DNA of 64,000 bases from Strigamia acuminata (taxonomy: Eukaryota; Arthropoda; Chilopoda; Geophilomorpha; Linotaeniidae), in assembly GCA_949358305.1 (NCBI GenBank), contig OX442314.1, positions 49,918,581 through 49,982,580 on the forward strand, written 5' to 3'. The notes under the pieces were generated by a model that was not told the origin of the DNA, did not search any database, and saw only the letters and a program-made list of their open reading frames with translations. Both the position numbers and the translations under genes were made by a program. Shown piece by piece: positions 9,954 through 19,904 of the stretch (its first letter is position 1; each line of letters begins with the position of its first letter).

Positions 9954-12788
9954 ATGGAAGAAGGAGAACCGAAAGAAGGAAGCGAAGCCGGTGCCAACAG
10001 CCTCGAATTAGAAACGAATTCGACGCTGCTTGGTTCCGCAAATACTTCGAATACATCCGTGGATGTCACCGAAGAATCCGCCGAAGCGTCCGCCGAAGCT
10101 CAAGCCGCTCTGGCCGACGCTGCAGCCCGTTTGCCAGTCGCGCCGCCCCGACCACAACTTCGAGGAGGCCTATTCGCCGATCCAAACGGCGAAACTCGTG
10201 CACAGAGACACGACCGGGTAAATAATTTAAAATAAAATTACCTTTCAGTCATGAAAAGTAATTAAAAGTACATTTTCACTCGGAAAAAGCGAAAAGTTCG
10301 TTGGTAACGCCTTCGCAAGAAGGCGCCGCCATTATTATCATCAGATGGCGCTGTGTCTCGTTTTTGAGGCGTTGCTACGGTAACGCTCCAACATTGAAAC
10401 ATAGCCGTCGGAAACAACGTTTTTCACGATTTTTCAGATATTTTGAAAAATTTAATGAATCTAAACTGTCGAATGAAATCTCACCCGTGATTTTATTCAC
10501 TGAAAATTCGGAAATAATTATTTTACACGAAAAAATGGATTTTAATTATTTCTTCGAATATTTTACAGATCATCCAGCTTCGGGAGACGCATCTCGAACT
10601 GCACCCCGATGTTCCGACCGCTCCTGGAGTCTGGCGACATGCATTGCCGCCGGAAATCATCAAGTCCAAGGGGAGACTGACGTTTTGGGCGGCCCGACAC
10701 AAATTCTCCAAAGCCTTAAACAAGCGATGGGGAACGAAGTTTCGGATCGCCTATTTAATCGATGGATTTGGCCATCGCGACGCCCTCGAGTGGGCAATGA
10801 AGCGCGACACCTTCGGACCACTGCGAAACGTGTTGCTCGACTTCGCCTTCACAGTGATCGCTCAGGAAACGCGAGACCATCGCCGTTACTTCAACGCTCC
10901 TGCGTGGGAGCGTCGACAGATTTTGGAGGACATTTTCCAACGCTTGGACCAAACCAAAGCCGAGGTTGTGCGCCTCTACCACGAATCTTTCCGTGTAACA
11001 ACGGACGGAAAGAAACGTTGGGTGCCGACATGCCAATCGGAGATGCATCAACTAGCCATGGGCGGATGTTTCCATGCTGATTTCGTGCCAAACCCGTATC
11101 CAGAGCCTGAGCCCCGGGTACAGGTCGCTTCCACCATCCACGTGGTGCCACCGCGCTCCACGTCGAGGTCACGATCATCGAGATCGCCCTACAGTGGCCG
11201 TCGCTCCTCCCCAACACAGTCGTCGGGGGAAGGCGCCATTGGAGGGTTACCTCCACTCCAGAAGGCTCGTCATCGCTCACATCACCGACGTGAGTCGACG
11301 CCGCCAAAAAGACATTCGAAGTCCGTGTCGAGACCCACATCGCGAAGCCGACCTCGAGTACAATCGCGCCAATCTTCCACGAGGAGTTCATTCTCGTCGC
11401 GTGAAGAAAGGTCCACCGCTTCACAGCTTAGCGCTTCCTCCTCCGGCCGGATTGACTGGTCGGACGAGATAGCGAAAGAAGATCGACGCATCGCCGCATT
11501 GCAAGCCGGTCAAGGAGACGTCAACACCTCTTTGCCGTTCGCTTGCCGTCCAGTCACCAGCGACATGCGACCAGACCCATCGGTGCCCGTGCCACAAGTG
11601 ACATCGGTCATCCGTTTTGAGGGATACGTCTCTCAAGAACCATTTCCCGCACAGGAGTGCGCTGATCTCTGGAGGCGATTCTCATCGTTTCCCGAGACAG
11701 CCCAAGCGATGTACCTCGCGCATCTGGACGAATACCAACTCGCTCAGATCCGCGAAGGTGAGAAAGAATGGCAATGGCTTGCGCGAGAGCTTGCGTCGTG
11801 CAAGTCCGACAAGCAACTGCAACGGACGCTGCAGAAGATGAACAGGAAGTTGTCGGAGGGACTTCTTCGAATCCTGTTCCAAGGAGTCTTTCCCGACCCA
11901 CAGATTGCTCTGGCAGCCGCCACTCGATTGTGGACCGTGCCGTTAGGGCTTCCACGAGCCTTGCTGGACGATTGGGAGTCAGTTCGCCCCGATCCTCCAA
12001 CGATGCTCGCCGAATTGACGCAACAAGCCGAGGCGACTGGCGAAACTCCGGCTGGATCCGCCATTCGACTACGGCAAGAATGGGCTACACTGAAGCAGCA
12101 GCGCGCAACGGAACGAGCCACCGCCCGTCCCGCTGGCGCACCACCGTCATCCGCAGCTCCACTCCACGCTGCCATCACGGCAACGTCGAGTGTTTCCCGT
12201 GCAACCGAGGCACCGAGTTGCAACATCTCGTCTCCAATGGAGTGGCTCGACAGCGACGATCGCGAGTTCGTCGTGCCTGTGGCCAGCGGTGCCAGACCAA
12301 AGACGCGCACCCCGGCTTCGCGCAGATCCAGATCCCTCTCGATCTGCAAAAAGTCGCCGCCACCGCCGCCTCCTCCAAAGGATTCGCCGCCGAGAGATAG
12401 GGGATCAAAAATGGCCACCTACCTCACCGCCTATCAACGTTTGCGCTCATTATACGCCTTTTGCTACATAACGATCGCAACGAAAACGATTCTCCAGAAC
12501 AGCGAGGATTTATGCAACCGAGTCCTCGCGTGGCTGGAAAACCACATCAAGGAACAACAGCCGTGGATCCTGCATCAACGCCTGGTGTTCGCCCGAATTA
12601 CGCCTCAAGACCCGCAGGAGTATTTCGAGATGGGTTTTGGACGAAGGGATGGTGTAGACCGCATAAAGCAAGTGTGGCTCCACATCAACCCTGGCTTCCG
12701 GTCAGGACCAAACGCCCGCCGACCTTTGTGCACCGTCACAGAGCACAAAGATCCAAACGATCATTCAACGGACATGTTGCCTAAATAA
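9954..12788 (+). CDS. gypsy-1 third gene (env position), spliced, product unknown, ~827 aa
   Basis: Inferred structure: a 5'UTR intron at 9868-9945 (TTGTAAGT ... GATTAG), coding exon 1 at 9954-10217 (88 codons, acidic, Ala/Glu-rich), a phase-0 intron at 10218-10568 (CGG|gtaaat ... acag|ATC), and exon 2 at 10569-12788. The long frame has no ATG near its 5' end, which supports splicing. The product has an N-terminal globular region, a Ser/Arg-rich stretch with SRSRSSRS-like runs, a helical middle domain, a run of seven prolines and a conserved C-terminal region of about 110 residues (LHINPGFRSGPNARR). I see no signal peptide, transmembrane segment, furin-like site or Cys-rich ectodomain, so it does not look like an envelope. 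Gypsy-2 has a homologue with the same exon layout. I do not recognise the family. Confidence 0.75.
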
Positions 12789-12940
12789 TTAGGGAACATG
12801 CCCATTCATTAAAAATAATTCCTTTTTTATTTACTGTAATAAAAAAGAATAAATATCCTGTTCCATTTTTACTTTGAAACCTTGTGTATTTATTCCTATA
12901 CTTACCTGTCTCTTTTTGGAAAAGAATAAGATTCTTTCTT

Positions 12941-12954
12941 AAAAGGGGGGGAAG
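12941..12954 (+). other. gypsy-1 polypurine tract
   Basis: The purine run AAAAGGGGGGGAAG directly precedes the TG of the 3' LTR, as expected for the plus-strand primer. Confidence 0.9.
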
Positions 12955-14042
12955 TGTGGTGACCTCAAATATTCCTATTTGAGTGCGCACCATATTTCCA
13001 AATTGTCTTATAAACATATTCAACAAGCATATATGTTTTGTTTCAATGTAAATTGAAATAAAACATACATTAATAAAATATAAAACAAGACACAATATTA
13101 CCCAAATAATATTGTGTTTTGCAGCAAGTTTTGGCCCAGCAACAGCGTCAACCAATCGCGCTGCAGCGTGCATTGCTTTGATGATGCTGCTAGGCGTGTG
13201 CCTGGGCGGAGCATCCCTTCCCCTCGCGCGTGCCCGGCTCAATTGTTGCACACGACCCGAAGGCGGCCGTGTGTGATCTTTGTGCAACTCGTCATCTGCG
13301 CAGCTTTTCTGAGCAGATTTAGAAGTGAGCTAAACGGTTTTGGCCCACTCTTCCCGCACTCTTGATTCCACCTCCAAACTGTTCACAACCGTGTCAAACT
13401 TCTGCCAAAACTGCAAAGTGTGATCTGTGATTCTTGGACGAATTGAGTTTCATTGCTGGTCTGTACCAACTGTACAGAATAGCGCCTTCCTGCTTGAATT
13501 ACTACGTGTAATTTAAGCCATTTCTGTGTGTGAATTGACATTGAGCTTGCTCTGTCAATTTGAAGGCTTTGTGTCGAGTTTAACTCCACAAAGCGATCTG
13601 TGTTAAGACGGATTGTTACGTCGAGCTTGCTCCGTAATAATCAAACCGCTGTGTGCAAGACGTATTCTCGTGTTGAGCTTGCTCCGCGAGGATTTTTAGT
13701 ATATTCAGCAACGTATTTTAGCGTTGAGTTTACTCCGCTAAAATCCCGCGCTCACACGACGCCATTGACGCCATTTTGGAGCCAACGGTCAACTGTGAGT
13801 GTCCAAGTACAAAGAGAAGCCAGATCGACCCAGTCATTACATTATTATTATTATTTCCCCTTTGCATATATCCAGTGTATTTAGAACGATTAAAACAATC
13901 TAATTTTTCCTTTTACTCTCCGTGTAAAAATCATTCCCCTAGACAACCATTTAGCCACAGAGTAGAAGTCCTGTACGGCATCTCACCGACGATTGCTTAT
14001 TGAATTTATATAATTTAATAAGTAAAAACCCGGATCGCCGCA
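12955..14042 (+). repeat. gypsy-1 3' LTR (1088 bp)
   Basis: Complete LTR from TGTGGTGACC to GATCGCCGCA (TG...CA). It carries the stem-loop array at 13460-13744 and a strong hairpin at 13033-13066 (ATGTTTT-x-TTTCAAT paired with ATTGAAA-x-AAAACAT around a 4-nt loop). The truncated 5' LTR begins inside the 3' end of that hairpin. AATAAA signals lie near 13056 and 13071. The target duplication cannot be checked because the 5' end is lost. Confidence 0.96.
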
Positions 14043-14139
14043 AGAGAAATCAAGAAGTGTTTTATTTCAACCCAGAATTGTGATGATATGTGGAACTTTT
14101 GTGTAACAGTAACAACAACGATTTCACACGAACACACGC

Positions 14140-15058
14140 GCAGAGAAGACAAGAACTGCTGTCAAGTTAGTTTAACATGCAATGTATCAAATCGGTGTCT
14201 ATGTACCAAAGATTATCTCCTAACTGGCAGATATTGCGTGATACAGGATGGTAATTTGTAACAATTATGCTGTTTTTAGTTTTTTTTAATTTTCATATGT
14301 ATTTATTTATTTGTAGTTAGTACACCACTCATAACATAATTTTTATTCACCATAAAATGACTGTAAATTTATCTTTAAAAACAATTTATTGTCTTTACTA
14401 CAGACAAAATTCGCAGGCTGTTGGAACATGCATGGAACACTCCGAATGTAGTCAGATTTATTCAAGGTGTTTCAATAACGAATGCAGTTGCATTGAAGGT
14501 TACTACGCACTGGATAATGTGCGTGTATTGAATACCGGTAAGTTACAATATAGAAAATATAAGTTTGATACATTCTGAATAAGCAATGAACATTTTCAGG
14601 AACGATAGGCAACAGATGTGAAATGCTAAGGGAGATGCAAGGGGCATTTTACATATTGCAATGAAAACAAGACGTGCCAGTGCATTACTGGGACCATACA
14701 GGCGAGGCAAGGCTGTAACTCTGAAGGTGAGGAGCCAACTTTTAAGTTATTGAAGGAAATATATGGAATTATTTATAAACTTATTTTTTTTTATACCAGA
14801 AAGGATAGGAAGTAGGAGATTTTGTTCCAGAAACATGGACGTATTACTCACTTGCTTGAAAAAAACATCGATAACGGAGTTATTCAATGTAGTGGAGCAA
14901 TTCATACAAAAAGTTTCAGGTAAAACTTTTTTCTCAGTCTTTTTTTTTCCGTCAGCTCGTGTCATTGACCAGATAATGATAAAGATTTATTTCATTTTAT
15001 ATGGTGAAGACAACTGTGAATATACCGAAGAGTGTGGCCACAAACCGGATTCACTTCT
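14140..15058 (+). pseudogene. Cysteine-rich EB/EGF-like multi-exon gene, partial and probably decayed
   Basis: Several exon-like blocks carry the spacing of EB or EGF-like modules (C-x-C ... GY ... C). Block 1 (about 14146-14251) contains CNVSNRCLCTKDYLL and ends at a donor, ATG|gtaatt. Block 2 (about 14403-14537) contains CFNNECSCIEGYY and ends at CCG|gtaagt. Block 3 (about 14600-14727) contains CNENKTCQCITG and ends at AAG|gtgagg. Block 4 (about 14803-14919) ends at CAG|gtaaaa. Donors are all phase 1, as in module-encoding exons. Frames do not join cleanly at blocks 2 and 3, so I call it a pseudogene or badly degraded copy. Block 4 is also present in the left duplication at about 81-197. 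Such proteins are usually secreted. Confidence 0.45.
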
Positions 15059-16032
15059 TTATTCTTAAAGTGTTCATTAAATTAAGAAAATTTAAATTGA
15101 GAAAAGCTTAGTTATTATTGTTTTACTGTATAAGTCTTAGATTAAGCATCCGCGATCTTAGTTTTATATTAGCGAAACCGGGATTGCGACACTTGAGGGC
15201 CTGTTAGATTTGAACCAACTATAAAAATTTATTATTGTGTACAATTTTTACGGGACTCTCATCTTTCTTACTGTTTCTTTCTTCCATTTTTGTAAAAAAT
15301 GCCGAGAAGAAAGAGCCACATCCCAGTGCGAAAATACCGACAAGCAGGGGCGGATCTAGCTTTTCGAGGGCCCGGGGCTTTGAGGTTTTTTCGGGCCCCT
15401 TTATCGAAATTTGTAATAGCGACCTTTCTCCTTTTTTCTTTTCTTTAGCGACCTTTCTTTTTCTTTTTTTTTTTAGTACATTGCCTTGCGTCTTGGGGGC
15501 TCAAGCCCCATTAGCCCTACGCTAGATCCGCCCCTGCCGACAAGACAGTCAGCCACGTGGAGGTAGAGAGTTAGATTTTACATCCCCTTAAGAAATCAAA
15601 CATTGCAAACAGTGCAGAAAACCACGTGAACAAGTCATGTGAACAAATTTAACAAATCTAAAAATAAAAATTCCAATGTAGAGTAAACAATTTTTTTAAA
15701 AAAAAGAAAATAGGTTTTTAACATAACTGCCAATTAAAATTTGTCTCGTCATTTGTGTTCTTATTGCTGCACCCAGTCTGGTCACTTAAAAGCTCATTTA
15801 TTGACACACACTTCTGTCTGTAACAGTAGCCTCAAGACACATTTATTAACACACACCAGAGAACGACCATTCAAGTGTGATTTATGTTCTTATTGCTCTA
15901 CCCAGTCGTCGCACTTGAAATCTCATTTGTTGACCCACGCCGGAGACAACAAAAACTTGAGTTCTTATTTTATAAAAATACCCCTAGACACATTTTACAG
16001 GCAACAGAGTTTAAGGCCTATAAACGGCATTT
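14723..16032. repeat. Right copy of the tandem duplication
   Basis: Same content as 1-1310 at an offset of 14722. It follows on from cysteine-rich exons at 14140-14722 and continues past 16032 into the rest of a decayed LTR 3' end (to about 16095). This copy therefore looks like the original context, and the left copy looks like the end of the preceding duplicated unit. Confidence 0.9.
15345..15536. mobile_element. hAT-type MITE (right copy)
   Basis: Second copy of the 623-814 MITE with the same flanking CCGACAAG repeats. It was carried along by the tandem duplication and is not an independent insertion. A truncated, inverted relative lies at about 60053-60183. Confidence 0.93.
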
Positions 16033-16095
16033 CGATTGCGGTTTGGTTGATAAAAGGTAAGTATTTATCGACCAAATACCTGGATTGCAACACAG
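15973..16095 (+). repeat. Relic of a gypsy-type LTR 3' end
   Basis: CCCCTAGACA, CAGAGTTTAAG, ACGGCATTTC and the terminal CTGGATTGCAACA follow the same order as the last ~120 bp of the gypsy-1 LTR. Related relics lie at 45718-45775 and 59620-59735; the first part is also at 1251-1310. Confidence 0.6.
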
Positions 16096-16206
16096 ACATG
16101 AATTGGCAATCGTTCTTGTGGTATATATAACCACCCCAACACAAATGAACTGGCATACCATTCCGTCTTTAGTCCTTTGACCTTCCTTTTCGAATCTGGT
16201 TTACTA

Positions 16207-16967
16207 ATGGCTTTCAATTCTAACGACGGCAGCTTTCGTACCGACACCGATGATCATACTGAGAACGAGCATGATGTTGAATCCGAACACGTATCTACTA
16301 TTATTTCTGCAGGAACAAGAGTCCGTAGTGTAGTCTGGGAGTATTTCGCCGAAACCGTTACGAAGAAACAAGGAGTCGAGATTCCCATGATGAAATGTAA
16401 TTATTGTAGTTCAATGTTTACTAAAAACGGAAAAGCTACCGTCTTCCCCCGAATAAAACACCATGGTGTTGTATTCGAATACAAAACCATGGTGTTGTAT
16501 TCGTAAAAAAACATGTAAGTTTGCAAAAAAAGGAAAATTGTTAATATGTGTTTATGACTATGATTAAAAAAACAAACAATATCTTGTATGTTTTTATTTT
16601 TTGTGTTTTATTTAAAGTAAAAACAAAAAACAATAAAAATAAACTAAATAAAAACGTACATGTGCTGTATCGTTTGCGTTTTGGAAGCGTACACTGTACG
16701 TATTTCATAGTTTTTAAAAAATTCGAATATAAAACCATGGTGTTGTATTTTAAAACAATAAAAAATTCGAATATAACACCATGGTGTTGTATTCGAATAT
16801 AACACCATGGTGTTATAGCTGAAGTGGTGTTATATTCGAATTTTCGGTCAATGTTTTCAAACTTGCCATTTCGAACAAAACTCGAATACAACACCATGGT
16901 GTTATATTCGGGGGAAGACGGTAGGAGTAGTACAAGTAATATGCTAAATCATATTTCTACTACGTAA
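16207..16967 (+). pseudogene. BED zinc-finger (hAT transposase N-terminal) fragment, split by an insertion
   Basis: The ATG at 16207 opens a frame with acidic residues, then a BED-type finger: W-x-YF ... CNYCSSMF. The frame is broken at 16437 by a 483-bp element. Removing that element and one TA restores the frame through the expected Ser/Thr-rich STSNMLNH segment, up to a stop at 16965. BED fingers sit at the N terminus of hAT transposases. No DDE core follows, so this is a relic. Confidence 0.75.
16439..16921. mobile_element. Fold-back MITE with TA target duplication
   Basis: The 483-bp element has inverted ends beginning CCGTCTTCCCCCGAATA, flanked by TA (16437-16438 and 16922-16923). The ends are followed by the palindrome CACCATGGTG, and the unit GAATAYAACACCATGGTGTT recurs five or more times in both orientations. 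The centre is AT-rich. The TA duplication suggests mobilisation by a Tc1/mariner-type transposase. The insertion site is confirmed by frame repair of the surrounding BED ORF. Confidence 0.85.
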
Positions 16968-18071
16968 ACTGGGACCCGAATACCAAACGATCCTACCGCA
17001 GTCGCAATCGCAACCGTTGTTGACGAATTACATCAAACCCAAACCAAAACGGTTTTCACAACAACGTTTCGCCGAAGTATTACTAAAGTAGATAGTAACT
17101 ACTGACCAGCCTCACCAAATTGTTGACGGTCCTGTAACCAAAGAGCTGGTCCATCTAACTAATAGCGAAGTACGATTGCCAAGTCAAAATGCCATACGAA
17201 CCAGTTTGATGCGTACACTTACGGAGAAGAAAATTCGTGTTAAGGCTTTGTTAGACAAGGCACACGATGGTAACAACAGCCAATGCCCCAAAATGGCTGA
17301 AAATGACAGAAAGTGGTGTGTATAAAACAAATTCATTACATTTCGGCTGGAAAAAATCATTAATATTTACAAATTTCATTCGGTTGCTGAAAAAATTATA
17401 AAAATATATTTTCAGAAAATTATATACAATTCGGAATATTAATTTTAAAAAAAGTTTAAAAAATAAAATATTCTTTGAACGATCCCCACAAATGACCACA
17501 TTTGAGTTTAACCAGCAAATGGACGCGGTCTCCATTTCCCGCTTGACAATATGCACAACTCGTGCTAAAATCTTGTCATTAACTGCGTAAATCAACTCGG
17601 CTTATCCCCCAATGAGACAGGACTTCATCGACCATCAGATAACAGATAGGCAATGCCACTTTTTCTCTTTTTCTTTTTTAATGATAACCGGAGAATGGCT
17701 TTTAAAAGAGCTGAAGATTTATAAGAACGATAAGACCGTGCTTGAAGCCGGATGGTGGGCCGCATCAGAATCGAAGTCTGCATTTATGTATCGAAAAATA
17801 TACACACCAACTCAGGTGACCAAAACAATTTGAACAACTTTTTGGAAATCCCGAATAGGAGGACGGCTAGACCGAGCATACACGCAGTGATAAGCGCTTC
17901 AAAAGGCAAATGAACCGACTAGTGGCCAGTTAATCCAATCTGACTCCGAAAAGCATCTCAAACGCCGCTAAAATAAATGCAAAAAGGATAGAACGTTGTG
18001 ATTCAAATGGGTAAAACATAGGCGTATTTAAACAGGTGATGGTGGAAATACTCGAAGGGTTGCCTTAGATT
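16968..18071. other. Non-coding, mostly decayed repeat sequence
   Basis: I see no supportable gene. Positions about 17600-17850 belong to a dispersed repeat with copies at 44025-44262 and, partly, 59777-59865. They share GACAGGACTTC, GCTGAAGATTTATAA and CCAAAACAATTTGAACAAC. The rest may include the decayed body of the upstream hAT element. Confidence 0.5.
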
Positions 18072-18079
18072 GATAAGGG

Positions 18080-18212
18080 CAGTGCTGGACTGGCCCGGCG
18101 GGCTACCGAGAGTTTCCGCTGTGGCCTGTCGCGGCCTGCTGTCCCGGCTTCATTAATTGAGGCCCGCACACCCAGATTTCCCGGCAATAAATTTGTTCCC
18201 AGTCCAGCCCTG
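18080..18212. mobile_element. Short hAT MITE (133 bp) with 8-bp target duplication
   Basis: Ends CAGTGCTGGACTGG and CCAGTCCAGCCCTG form an inverted repeat. The flanks carry the perfect 8-bp repeat GATAAGGG (18072-18079 and 18213-18220). It is GC-rich inside and non-coding. Confidence 0.92.
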
Positions 18213-18266
18213 GATAAGGGTGACCACTATTTACTCAGAATACAAGTAATAGTGTAACAGGAAGAT

Positions 18267-18600
18267 GTCACATTCATGGAGGAATGCAGGCTTACAATAC
18301 AGTCATGTAAATGCCACATTCGTGGAAGAATGCAGGCTTACAATACAGTCATGTAAATGCCACATTCGTGGAAGAATGCAGGCTTACAATACAGTCATGT
18401 AAATGCCACATTCGTGGAAGAATGCAGGCTTACAATACAGTCATGTAAATGCCACATTCGTGGAAGAATGCAGGCTTACAATACAGTCATGTAAATGCCA
18501 CATTCGTGGGGAAATGCAGGCTTACAATACGGTTAAGTAAATGCCACATTCATGGGTGTTCACACATTGCAACAGCGTGCTTTTCACAAACTTTCATCTT
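18267..18600. repeat. 46-bp tandem repeat array
   Basis: The unit begins GCCACATTCGTGGAAGAATG and contains CAGGCTTACAATACAGTCAT. Six full units start at 18267, 18313, 18359, 18405, 18451 and 18497, then the array decays. The middle units are nearly identical, implying recent expansion. Two-unit versions lie at 49392-49475 and 58378-58460. Confidence 0.93.
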
Positions 18601-19551
18601 CTCACATCCCATGCCACATTCATGGAGGATGCGGGCTTACAATACAATGCAAAACAAATATCAAACATGAAATGTTAAAAAATATAAAAAAAACTGCAGA
18701 AAAAAATTTGAAAATGACCAGAGCTCTCTTCTGATTTCACTGACACAAGTCACGTGCTCAGTTTATCCAGGGGTGACCACGTGGAGGTAGAGAGTTGGAT
18801 TTTATACCCCCTTAAGAAATCAACCATTGCAAACAGTGCAGAACACCACGTGAACAAATCACGTGAACAAATTTAACAAATTTAAAAATAAAAATTCCAA
18901 TTTTTAAAAAAAAAAAAGAAAATACTCCGTAAGTTTAACATAACTGCCAAATTAAAAGTTTAAGAAAAAAATCTGCTAATAGTAGATTTCAATTTTTTTT
19001 AAAAAACCTAAAAATAAAAGCACGATTTCTTATCGACGTTCAGACGATATTTTTAAATAAACAAATTTCAATTTATAGAAATATTTGCTAAATTTGTGTA
19101 ACCTTCAAAAAATAAGCCTAACAGACTCACGTTGTCCCACTAGTTCCTTAACTCAAGAATTCACATCGACAAGGGAAAAAGTCCTGGAATATTAAAAATC
19201 GTTATCGTTTTCATTCCAATACTTCAAATTTTCGTCAAATAATTTCAATTAAATAAGCGATACGGGAGAGAGACACAACGCATGCTTCCATTTTCGTGTT
19301 CAACGTGGATATAGATACGGGGCACACAGGCCGAAAACAAAGGGATTGCTCAAAACAGAACAAATCTTTATATTGTATTAAGGCAGAAAATCACCTCCAT
19401 ACGGTTTTCCAGACAATCAAAATTCGGATTTTCATTTATCTGAAAAACTATGACCAAGCAAAACCATGTAAACATAGTAATCTTATAGATTACAGACGGG
19501 TGTCAACGAAAAATAATTTAAAAAAATAAAAATAAAAATGAAAATATTATT
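18601..19551. repeat. Segmental repeat upstream of the SR-like gene (copy A)
   Basis: Non-coding AT-rich sequence shared with 49440-50460 (copy B) and 58430-59300 (copy C). Shared blocks include CCAGAGCTCTCTTCTG, GTGGAGGTAGAGAGTTGGAT and ACGGGGCACACAGGCCGAAA. Part of it also occurs at 833-1015 and 15555-15737. Copies A and B continue into a tRNA-Gly sequence and an RRM gene. Confidence 0.85.
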
Positions 19552-19623
19552 TGCGATGGCCGGGAATCGAACCCGGATCAACTGCTTGGAAGGCAGCTAT
19601 GCTGACCATTATACCACCATCGC
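19552..19623 (-). tRNA. tRNA-Gly (anticodon UCC)
   Basis: The 72-nt reverse-strand sequence begins GCGATGGTGGTATAATGGTC and folds as a full cloverleaf. The acceptor stem GCGATGG pairs with CCATCGC. The anticodon loop is CTTCCAA (UCC). The T arm contains GGTTCGATTCC and the discriminator base is A. Internal A and B boxes are intact and a T-run follows on the minus strand. It resembles eukaryotic tRNA-Gly-UCC. It looks functional. Confidence 0.95.
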
Positions 19624-19759
19624 ATGCCTAGACACATTGTATTTTCTCATTAAATTGAATTGCAAATTAAACAAAATAATTTTCGTGTTTCCGTTTCGTC
19701 ACTGACCAAGTATAAGAAAACAAAGTGTCTACGTTCACGTTGGACGTGAACGTAGCCAC

Positions 19760-19904
19760 TGCTATAAGAAAAACGTGTACACCCAAAACGTCTTAACGAC
19801 GTGTATGACTGTATAATTTCCGTATATAACTTAGAGGAGAATGTTGTACATAGCCATTATCATCCAGAGCGGTTCGTAGACACTCAATCATTTCATACAT
19901 TACA
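19760..19904 (+). promoter_or_regulatory. Conserved 5' region of the SR-like gene
   Basis: The segment contains CGTCTTAACGACGTG, a TATA-like CCGTATATAAC (about 19820-19830) and CATTATCATCCAGAGCG. The same blocks in the same order precede the second RRM gene (50725-50840) and a decayed copy (42405-42505). That conservation suggests a core promoter and 5'UTR copied with the gene by DNA-level duplication. Confidence 0.6.

Larger units (their letters stand above)
1311..14042 (+). mobile_element. Ty3/gypsy LTR retrotransposon gypsy-1, 5'-truncated, with a third gene
   Basis: The layout is: truncated 5' LTR (1311-2289), tRNA-Pro primer site, gag, -1 frameshift site, pol (PR-RT-RNaseH-INT), a spliced third gene, polypurine tract, 3' LTR (12955-14042). 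Pol order with integrase last places it in Ty3/gypsy. The full length would be about 12.84 kb, which is large for the group. The LTRs differ at three positions in 979 bp (1890, 1909 and 2013 versus the 3' copy), so insertion was recent. Two in-frame stops in pol suggest it is now defective. Confidence 0.95.

Noticed and set aside
10301-11080. 259-codon plus-strand ORF overlapping the third-gene intron and exon 2
   Set aside because: It begins upstream of the predicted intron and continues out of frame with exon 2. The gypsy-2 equivalent is not conserved, whereas the exon 2 frame is.
11744-12418. 224-codon minus-strand ORF opposite the gypsy-1 third gene
   Set aside because: Gly/Ser/Arg-rich shadow of a GC-rich coding strand. 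No equivalent in gypsy-2.
9954-12788. Reading the third gene as an envelope
   Set aside because: The position is right, but no signal peptide, membrane anchor, cleavage site or cysteine pattern is visible in either copy.
18267-18600. CRISPR-like array
   Set aside because: The 46-bp units are contiguous without unique spacers, in a eukaryotic genome. It is a minisatellite.
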